Shown here: positions 12,946 to 17,752 of the stretch, in pieces
How positions within the stretch are numbered: the first letter of the stretch is position 1
Layout: each line of letters opens with the position of its first letter
Assembly (NCBI GenBank): GCA_003158505.1
Contig: PMJK01000072.1
Span: 12,907-30,658, forward strand
DNA from: Holophagaceae bacterium
GTDB lineage: Bacteria; Acidobacteriota; Holophagae; Holophagales; Holophagaceae
Length of the DNA stretch: 17,752 nucleotides
Direction of reading: 5' to 3'
Program-made: the position numbers and the translations under genes
Notes under the pieces: model-generated
What the model saw: only the letters and a program-made list of their open reading frames with translations
What the model was told of the DNA's origin: nothing
Database searches by the model: none

Positions 12946-13875
12946 TTATCCCAGCACCGGCATGGAAGATCCCGAGGCCGACCGGATGGTCCCACGGGCC
13001 ACGGCGAAGTCCATGCGTCCCAGGTTCACCCCGCCAAAACCCACCTGGAAGATCAGCGTCTCACCCCTCGCCTGGGGTACGCGAGTAGGGGTCTCCAGAA
13101 AAGTGTGGCTGTGGCCGCCGATGATGGCGTCGATGCCGGCCACTCGCCCTGGCATCTGCAGATCGTCCGGCGCAGCCCCCTTCATGTCGTAACCCAGGTG
13201 GGAGAGCACCACCACCAGGTCGACTTTGTCCACCTCCCGCAGGCGCTGCACGACGGGTCGCAGGCTTTCATAGGGATCCTTCCAGCCGATCCCCTCGTGG
13301 TTCTTCGGAGCCACCAGCCCGGCGAAGGCCACGCCCGCACCCGTGATGCCCACGCGGAGGCCAGGGAATTCCCGGATCAGGTAGGGTTGGACCCGCCTGC
13401 CCAGGTCAGGCGCCCCCTTGAAGTCGAAGTTGCAGTTCACGAAGGCGAAGGGCGGACTGGAGTGCTGGAGCTGCTCCATGGATTCCATGGCCTCCACCAG
13501 CATGCCCACGCCGTTGTCGAAGTCGTGGTTGCCCAGGGTGCCCGCGTCGTAGCCCAGCATGCGCATGAGCTGGTAGTCGAGGCGCCCCTTGTAGCGGTTG
13601 AAGTAAGGCGTCCCCTGAAAGGTGTCCCCGGCATCGAGCAAGAGCACGGAGCCCAGCTGCTGCCGCAGCTGCCGCAGCAGGGTGGCGCGCCGGGCGACGC
13701 CGCCCAGGCCGCTGATGGGGCCGTTGCCCGGTCCGAAGGGCTCGATGTGGGAATGGGTGTCGTTGGTGTGGAGCAGGGTGATGCGGCCGGAGGATGGGTC
13801 CTCCGCGGCCCATAGGGGCAGGTGCGAGGCGACCGCGGCGACACCGAGGGAGGCTATGAAATCGCGGCGGTCCAT
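12946..13875 (-). CDS. 5'-nucleotidase metallophosphatase domain protein with Tat-type signal
   Basis: The predicted protein has 309 residues and corresponds only to the N-terminal catalytic half of UshA-type 5'-nucleotidases. Metal-site motifs appear in order: LLHTNDTHSH (34-43), DAGDTFQGTPYF (81-92), LGNHDFDNG (114-122), LSHLGYD (224-230) and IGGHSHTF (252-259). The N-terminus MDRRDFIASLGVAAVASHLPL contains a twin-arginine motif (RRDF), suggesting export in a folded, metal-loaded state. The substrate-binding C-terminal domain is absent here but is encoded nine bases upstream as a separate gene. The ribosome site TAGGAGG overlaps that gene's stop codon, so expression is coupled. Expected role: periplasmic hydrolysis of nucleotides or related phosphoesters. 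Confidence 0.9.
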   Translation of the reverse strand: MDRRDFIASLGVAAVASHLPLWAAEDPSSGRITLLHTNDTHSHIEPFGPGNGPISGLGGVARRATLLRQLRQQLGSVLLLDAGDTFQGTPYFNRYKGRLDYQLMRMLGYDAGTLGNHDFDNGVGMLVEAMESMEQLQHSSPPFAFVNCNFDFKGAPDLGRRVQPYLIREFPGLRVGITGAGVAFAGLVAPKNHEGIGWKDPYESLRPVVQRLREVDKVDLVVVLSHLGYDMKGAAPDDLQMPGRVAGIDAIIGGHSHTFLETPTRVPQARGETLIFQVGFGGVNLGRMDFAVARGTIRSASGSSMPVLG

Positions 13876-13884
13876 CCCAGCCTC

Positions 13885-14682
13885 CTAGAACTTGAATTTC
13901 TTATCGCGGATGGCTTCCTGGATCGGGACCGGAATGGTGTATCGCCCCGGGGCAGGGGCCACCAGGTCCTTCTTTTCCTTCGCCAGGCGGCCACACTCGT
14001 CCAGGAGGATCTGGCGCAGCGTGAGACCCGTGGTGAAGGGCTTCCGCCCCTTCTTCAACGTGGGGATGGAATCGCCGCCCCCATAGAGGTAATCGGAAGT
14101 GGCCACCTTCACCGTGGCCGCAGGATCGATGGGAGTGCCGTCCGCCCAGGTGATCGTCAGGGTCGCTGCCTCCGGTGTGCCCTGGACCACCGCCTTCACA
14201 CCGGAACAGGGCTCCCCGCCCCGCCGGACGATGCTTTCTTTCACCACCTGGATGACCTCGGCGCCGTTGAGTTCGATCACCACCAGTTCGTTCTCGAAGG
14301 GCATCAACTCGTATATGTCAGCCACCTTGAGCAGTCCCGGGCGCAGGTTGGAGCGCAGCCCGCCGGCATTGGTGATGGCGAGGCGCACGGGCCTTCCCGT
14401 CACGGCTTCGGCAGCCCCCCGCATGACATCGGACACCCAGTAGCCCAGGAGGTTCTCCTCCCCCCGGCGGCCGCGGAAGAGGCCCTGGGGCGCCTGCACC
14501 AGCGGCAGGTCGAAACTGGCCTTGATCTCGGCGGCAAATGGAGCGATGACCTTCTGGATCTCAGCGTCCTCGGGAATCAAAGCCGTGACGGGAACGACCT
14601 CGGCCTTGGTCCCTGGCGGCTGCGCCATCAGGGAAACCGACAGCAGGATGGAAAGGAGGACGCTAGCTGGCTTCGGCTTCAC
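13885..14682 (-). CDS. 5'-nucleotidase C-terminal domain protein, separate gene
   Basis: The predicted protein has 265 residues with a Sec-type signal peptide (VLLSILLSVSLMAQ). It matches the substrate-binding domain of UshA-type nucleotidases: ENLLGYWVSDVMRGA (76-90), AITNAGGLRSNL (102-113), ADIYELMPFENELVVIELNG (121-140) and ATSDYLYGGGDSIP (194-207). It has no metallophosphatase motifs, so it is probably not active alone and may pair with the product of the next gene. The start is a GTG at 14682 with GGAGGAG upstream; it overlaps the membrane-protein gene by 20 bases. The domain order is the reverse of the single-chain enzyme. Confidence 0.88.
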   Translation of the reverse strand: MKPKPASVLLSILLSVSLMAQPPGTKAEVVPVTALIPEDAEIQKVIAPFAAEIKASFDLPLVQAPQGLFRGRRGEENLLGYWVSDVMRGAAEAVTGRPVRLAITNAGGLRSNLRPGLLKVADIYELMPFENELVVIELNGAEVIQVVKESIVRRGGEPCSGVKAVVQGTPEAATLTITWADGTPIDPAATVKVATSDYLYGGGDSIPTLKKGRKPFTTGLTLRQILLDECGRLAKEKKDLVAPAPGRYTIPVPIQEAIRDKKFKF

Positions 14683-15583
14683 GGATGGACTCCTCCAGAG
14701 CCGCGCGGGCTTCCCGAACGATCGCGTCTTGGTGCCAGAAGAAGGCGGTCGTGCGGAGCAGCCAGCCCATCAGCCAGGCGTTGACCGCGGTGACGAGAAG
14801 TTGCAGCAGCAGGAACAACCAGACCCGGAAGGGTGTGCCGCCGCCCATTCTCCAGGCCAGCAGCAGCACCAGGAAGGGAAGCAGGGACCGAAGCGCGGCT
14901 CCCCCCAGCGAAAGGGATCCCCACTGAATGGGATGGGACCAGAGGCCGGTGAAGCAGTCCCAGAGATGGGTGAGGTAGCCACGGGTGAGTCCCGCAGACC
15001 GTCCCAGACGACACAGCCACCACTGGAGATTCAAGGCGGCGACCAGGCCCATCCACACCAGGGGACGGCCGAAGAAGGCGGTCCAGCCGAGGGCATCCAG
15101 GCCAGAACCACCGAGCCGAGCCAGCATCAAGTCCGCAAGCCAGGCGACGGCCCCCAAGGGCAGGAATCCGATCAGGGCGGTGTCCAGGGCACCGAGCAGC
15201 CAGGGGCCCAGGCGGGCCTTCAGTCCTGCGCGCTCGGCCTGCATGCGCCACCCACACCAGAGGACGATGATCATGCCGAGACCGAAGAGATGCACGGTGG
15301 GGGAGTTCGTCAGGCGGTGCAGGAGACCACCGTTTTCCCACAGCTCCCAGACATCGCGGGCGCTGAGACTTTCCCCCCAGTGGTTGGGGAGGGCGCTCCA
15401 CCCGGCCGCCCTCCGGATGTGGCCCGCCCAGCCGAGGGACGGCCCCAGCAGGACAAGCATCCAGCCGGCCATGAGGCCCCAGCCCCAGCGGGTGAACCCG
15501 CCCGGCGCGGCCGAAATGAGACAAGACCAGGGTGCTCTGGGGGCCAGAGCTTCCTCGGTGTGGATGGTGGTGGGGCGTTCCAT
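14663..15583 (-). CDS. multi-pass membrane protein, unknown function
   Basis: The predicted protein has 306 residues and about six membrane spans, near 35-53, 97-113, 128-155, 168-190, 232-245 and 253-277. It ends in a short charged helix (DAIVREARAALEESIREAEAS). I recognise no family. The ATG at 15583 is chosen tentatively: there is no good ribosome site, and an in-frame ATG at 15610 would add nine residues. It overlaps the following 5'-nucleotidase C-terminal gene by 20 bases and so is probably the first gene of a three-gene operon. It is divergent from the trp operon, and its promoter must lie within or beside the trp control region. Confidence 0.7.
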   Translation of the reverse strand: MERPTTIHTEEALAPRAPWSCLISAAPGGFTRWGWGLMAGWMLVLLGPSLGWAGHIRRAAGWSALPNHWGESLSARDVWELWENGGLLHRLTNSPTVHLFGLGMIIVLWCGWRMQAERAGLKARLGPWLLGALDTALIGFLPLGAVAWLADLMLARLGGSGLDALGWTAFFGRPLVWMGLVAALNLQWWLCRLGRSAGLTRGYLTHLWDCFTGLWSHPIQWGSLSLGGAALRSLLPFLVLLLAWRMGGGTPFRVWLFLLLQLLVTAVNAWLMGWLLRTTAFFWHQDAIVREARAALEESIREAEAS

Positions 15584-15617
15584 GTCCGTCCGTACGCGAT
15601 GTCCCATCAAACCACAC

Positions 15618-15647
15618 TTGACAGGACGCGGGCGGTTGGGGTTTCAT
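15618..15647 (+). promoter_or_regulatory. trp operon promoter
   Basis: A perfect TTGACA (15618-15623) is followed after 18 bases by TTTCAT (15642-15647, four of six consensus positions). Transcription would start around 15654-15655, at or next to the A of the leader-peptide ATG. Confidence 0.6.
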
Positions 15648-15654
15648 CGGTCTC

Positions 15655-15747
15655 ATGCCGCTGTCCTTCCCGATCCCCTGCCAGGGCCTCGACCATGAGG
15701 CTTGGTGGTGGCGTACGGGCTTGGACGGCTCCCTGTGCGAGGCCTAG
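15655..15747 (+). CDS. trpL: trp leader peptide with three tandem Trp codons
   Basis: A 30-codon frame begins ATG at 15655 and ends TAG at 15745-15747. The peptide starts MPLSFPIPCQ, contains EAWWWRTG and ends GSLCEA. The three consecutive TGG codons are at 15703-15711. The frame lies between a good promoter and an intrinsic terminator directly before trpE, which is the classical arrangement for ribosome-mediated attenuation: ribosomes short of charged Trp-tRNA stall at WWW and free the downstream RNA to form an antiterminator. There is no convincing ribosome site; the predicted transcription start coincides with the ATG, so the message may be leaderless. Confidence 0.78.
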   Translation: MPLSFPIPCQGLDHEAWWWRTGLDGSLCEA

Positions 15748-15779
15748 CGGCCCACGCCATTCCGGACCCTCCGAGCCCG
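15716..15779 (+). promoter_or_regulatory. antiterminator pairing of the trp attenuator
   Basis: Bases 15716-15725 (CGGGCTTGGA) can pair with 15770-15779 (TCCGAGCCCG), ten pairs including one G-U. The second strand includes the first five bases of the terminator stem, so the two structures exclude each other. The first strand begins five bases after the last Trp codon. A smaller stem GCCTC/GAGGC (15686-15701) lies just before the Trp codons. Confidence 0.6.
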
Positions 15780-15800
15780 ACCCCAAGGTCGGGCTTTTTT
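15775..15800 (+). terminator. trpL: trp attenuator terminator
   Basis: A perfect eight-base-pair stem GCCCGACC/GGTCGGGC with a CCAA loop is followed by six T (15795-15800), ending 16 bases before the trpE ATG. It is an intrinsic terminator inside the operon leader. Confidence 0.88.
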
Positions 15801-15816
15801 GTTGTGGAATGAAACC

Positions 15817-17217
15817 ATGTCCCAATCATCCAGGCATCTGATCCGGCACCCGCTTTCCGCGGACCTGTTGACCCCTCTCGCCGCCTACCTCGCCCTCCGG
15901 CCCGCCGGCGCCAGCCTCCTGCTGGAATCCTGCGACCAGGGGGAACGGGTGGGGCGCCACAGCTTCGTCCTGATCGAAGGGTCCTCCGAGTGCCGCCTGG
16001 AGGCCCCTGCCACAGGCTGGGTGGAAGCGGTCCGCGATCTGGCCGGTGACGGTCCGGCAGGTATCATCCACGATCCGGATTCAGCCCTGCCTGCGCTTCG
16101 CGAGAAACTTCCCATCGGCGTCGGATGCGCCGGGTACCTCGGTTTCGAGGCCATGGGCGCCCTGGAGCCCAGCCTCCCGCTTCCCGCGCGGAACAGCCTT
16201 GGTCTGCCCGGACTGTGGGTGCGCCGGTTCGACACGGCCCTCGTCTTCGACCACCTGCACCAGGTGGCCGAACTGCAGACGCTGGACGTCGATCCGAGGG
16301 CCGGTTATGCCCGCCTGGCCTCCCTCCGCGCGCTGCTGCGGTCAGGCGCGAAGGATCCCGGGCCGGGGCACGCGAGGCCGTCGGCCCAGGCCCTGATGTC
16401 GAGGCAGACCTACGAGCAAGCCGTATCCACGGCCCAGGAGCTCATCCTCGATGGCGACATCTACCAGCTGGTGCCCAGCCAGCGGTTCCACATCGAGGAT
16501 CCGCCGCCGCCCCTGGAGGCATATCGCCGCCTGCGTCGCCTGAACCCCAGCCCCTATGGCTACCTGCTCGAATGGGGTGATTTCGCCCTGGTGGGCGCCT
16601 CGCCGGAAATGCTGGTGCGGGTACAGGATGGCGAAGCGGAGACCCTGCCCATCGCGGGTACCGTGCCCCGGGGCGCGAATGCCGAGGAAGATGCGGCGCG
16701 GTTCGAGGCCCTGAAGCGCGACCCCAAGGAACTGGCCGAGCACCAGATGCTGGTGGATCTCGCCCGCAACGACCTGGGCCGGGTGGCGGTGCCCGGTGGC
16801 GTGCGCGTGGAACTGCCCCTGGCCCTCCTGCGCACCAGCCATGTGCTGCACCTGACCACCACGGTCAAAGCCAAGTTGAAACCGGGTCTGGATGCCCTGG
16901 ATGTGCTGGCGGCGGCCTTCCCCGCCGGTACCGTGAGCGGCGCCCCCAAGCTCCGCGCCTGCCAGCGCATCGCGGAATTGGAAGGGGAGGTGCGTGGCCC
17001 CTACGGCGGGGTGCTGCTGAGACTGGGCGTCGATGGCGTGCTCGACACCGCGCTCATCCTGCGCACGGCGGTCTACTCCGGCGGCGCCGCCTACATCCAG
17101 GCGGGCGCTGGCGTGGTGCGGGCCTCCCGGCCCGAGGCCGAGTACTTTGAGACCCTGCACAAGCTCGGCGCCGTCGCCGAGGCCCTGGGGGTGAAACTGG
17201 ACGGAGGTGCCCGGTGA
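15817..17217 (+). CDS. trpE: anthranilate synthase component I
   Basis: This enzyme converts chorismate to anthranilate, the first committed step of tryptophan synthesis, using ammonia supplied by TrpG. At 466 residues it is within the family range. The N-terminal LLLES (34-38) is the motif tied to feedback inhibition by Trp. The chorismate-binding domain shows GDIYQLVPSQRF (near 213-224), LPIAGTVPRG (near 277-286), DLARNDLGRV, FPAGTVSGAPKLRA (near 368-381) and AYIQAGAGVV (near 425-434). I chose ATG 15817; the reading frame also opens at a TTG at 15799, but that lies in the T run of the terminator. The ribosome site is poor (GTGGAATG). The 3' end overlaps a duplicated start of trpG. Confidence 0.96.
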   Translation: MSQSSRHLIRHPLSADLLTPLAAYLALRPAGASLLLESCDQGERVGRHSFVLIEGSSECRLEAPATGWVEAVRDLAGDGPAGIIHDPDSALPALREKLPIGVGCAGYLGFEAMGALEPSLPLPARNSLGLPGLWVRRFDTALVFDHLHQVAELQTLDVDPRAGYARLASLRALLRSGAKDPGPGHARPSAQALMSRQTYEQAVSTAQELILDGDIYQLVPSQRFHIEDPPPPLEAYRRLRRLNPSPYGYLLEWGDFALVGASPEMLVRVQDGEAETLPIAGTVPRGANAEEDAARFEALKRDPKELAEHQMLVDLARNDLGRVAVPGGVRVELPLALLRTSHVLHLTTTVKAKLKPGLDALDVLAAAFPAGTVSGAPKLRACQRIAELEGEVRGPYGGVLLRLGVDGVLDTALILRTAVYSGGAAYIQAGAGVVRASRPEAEYFETLHKLGAVAEALGVKLDGGAR

Positions 17218-17232
17218 TCCTCCTCATCGATG
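17214..17232 (+). repeat. direct repeat, relic trpG start (copy 1)
   Basis: GTGATCCTCCTCATCGATG matches 17336-17354 at 17 of 19 positions and encodes the same first residues as TrpG. Confidence 0.75.
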
Positions 17233-17240
17233 TCCCGACT

Positions 17241-17294
17241 CTGCGCGGGCTGGGCGCAGCCCAAGCGCGCAGGAGCGGCGCGAAGGAGCGCCGC
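17241..17294. repeat. palindromic insert between trpE and trpG
   Basis: A nested stem, CTGCGCG/CGCGCAG (17241-17247 and 17266-17272) enclosing GGCTG/CAGCC (17248-17252 and 17257-17261), is followed by GCGGCGC/GCGCCGC (17275-17281 and 17288-17294). The compact run of palindromes resembles REP/BIME-type dispersed repeats. Confidence 0.6.
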
Positions 17295-17335
17295 GATAGG
17301 AGGGAGAGGGCATCTGCTCCCGAGCGGAGGATGGC

Positions 17336-17354
17336 ATGATCCTGCTCATCGATG
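17336..17354 (+). repeat. direct repeat, active trpG start (copy 2)
   Basis: ATGATCCTGCTCATCGATG is the start of the intact trpG and the partner of 17214-17232. Confidence 0.75.
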
Positions 17355-17752
17355 CCCTGGATTCCTTCACCTACAACCTGGTGCAGGCATTCGAAACGCT
17401 GGGCTCCGAGGTCCGTGTCATCCGGCACGACGCCATCACCCTCGACGAGGCCAAGGCCCTCCGGCCCGAGGCCGTGGTCCTGTCGCCCGGCCCCGGCCAC
17501 CCCACGGAAAGCCCGGCCCACATGGCCCTCGGCGCCTCGGACTGGACCGTGCCCATGCTGGGTGTGTGCCTGGGCCACCAGGCCCTCGCCGCCGCCACAG
17601 GAGGTCGGGTCATCCGCGCTATCGAACCCTTGCACGGCGAGGCCACGGCCCTGGCGCACGACGGCACGGGCCTGTTCAAGGACCTCCCCGTGGGCCTGCC
17701 CGTGGGGCGCTACCACAGCCTCATCGCGGAACCCGCCTCGCTGCCCGCCTGC
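17336..17752 (+). CDS. trpG: anthranilate synthase component II, 3' end outside window
   Basis: This is the glutamine amidotransferase subunit that releases ammonia for TrpE. The visible 139 residues show MILLIDALDSFTYNLVQAF at the N-terminus, the oxyanion motif LSPGPGHP (49-56), the nucleophile elbow GVCLGHQ with Cys78, and GRYHSL (124-129). The catalytic His/Glu region lies beyond the right edge. The same family serves aminobenzoate synthesis (PabA), but adjacency to trpE and the trp-type leader favour TrpG. The ATG at 17336 has GGAGG five bases upstream and overlaps the stop of the bridge frame. Confidence 0.93.
   Translation, partial: MILLIDALDSFTYNLVQAFETLGSEVRVIRHDAITLDEAKALRPEAVVLSPGPGHPTESPAHMALGASDWTVPMLGVCLGHQALAAATGGRVIRAIEPLHGEATALAHDGTGLFKDLPVGLPVGRYHSLIAEPASLPAC

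Larger units (their letters stand above)
17214..17339 (+). other. 41-codon bridge frame: duplicated trpG start plus insert
   Basis: A frame opens at a GTG that overlaps the trpE stop (GTGA). It reads VILLID, the same residues that open trpG, runs through a palindrome-rich insert and stops at a TGA overlapping the trpG ATG (ATGA). The simplest reading is that the original trpG start, overlapping trpE, was separated from its gene by an insertion with local duplication. Ribosomes leaving trpE could still pass through this frame to trpG, which also has its own GGAGG at 17326-17330. The rest of the peptide is rich in Arg and Ala and looks like fortuitous coding. Confidence 0.5.

Noticed and set aside
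13105..13815. 236-codon open frame on the plus strand
   Set aside because: Antisense to the metallophosphatase gene, whose metal-site motifs are unambiguous.
15799..15816. TTG start for trpE at 15799
   Set aside because: It lies in the T run of the attenuator terminator and adds residues not expected in TrpE; ATG 15817 fits better.
14522..15841. 439-codon open frame on the plus strand
   Set aside because: Antisense to the membrane protein and running through the trp terminator; Pro/Gln/Gly-rich with no family resemblance.

Overview
The window is GC-rich, gene-dense bacterial chromosome. The gene content (a 741-residue monomeric isocitrate dehydrogenase, an unusually long formate-tetrahydrofolate ligase, a chaperone-usher locus with DUF4402-type pilins, and a split 5'-nucleotidase) suggests an acidobacterium of the Holophaga/Geothrix kind. 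That placement is inference from family memory and was not tested by a search.

Layout. 1-1119 (minus): a small membrane operon with a possible 37-residue single-span peptide followed by two paralogous LiaF/DUF5668-type proteins, the last running off the left edge. 1210-1818 (minus): a YigZ/IMPACT-family protein. 1928-3835 (plus): fhs. 3972-4364 (plus): a small exported protein of unknown role. 4362-4563: a roughly 200-bp MITE-like element with imperfect terminal inverted repeats and a TA duplication inside CTAG, placed exactly on the stop codons of two convergent genes. 4561-10334 (minus): a five-gene chaperone-usher pilus operon in the order pilin A, pilin B, periplasmic chaperone, atypical usher, two-domain putative tip subunit. 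10559-12784 (minus): icd, with its own intrinsic terminator. 12946-15583 (minus): a membrane protein and the two halves of a UshA-like 5'-nucleotidase encoded as separate genes in swapped order. 15618-17752 (plus): the start of a tryptophan operon with a consensus-like promoter, a leader peptide carrying three tandem Trp codons, an antiterminator/terminator pair, trpE and the first part of trpG.

How the parts work together. The pilus operon holds what a chaperone-usher fibre needs: two subunits, a chaperone, an outer-membrane pore and a candidate tip. All three subunits end in the same TVAYN motif with Gly at position -14 and a penultimate Tyr, the classical subunit recognition signature. The operon carries layered control signals: a palindrome in the spacer of a candidate promoter, a nine-C tract before the pilin B ribosome site, and a stable hairpin between pilin B and the chaperone. 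The trp region looks like a complete ribosome-mediated attenuator. Between trpE and trpG the start of trpG is duplicated around a palindrome-rich insert that leaves a 41-codon frame overlapping both genes.

The strongest points for follow-up are the trp attenuator that I did not expect here, the MITE on shared stop codons, the trpE-trpG bridge, and the unusual usher locus. No gene-free stretch exceeds 300 bases. I saw no tRNA, rRNA or CRISPR array.
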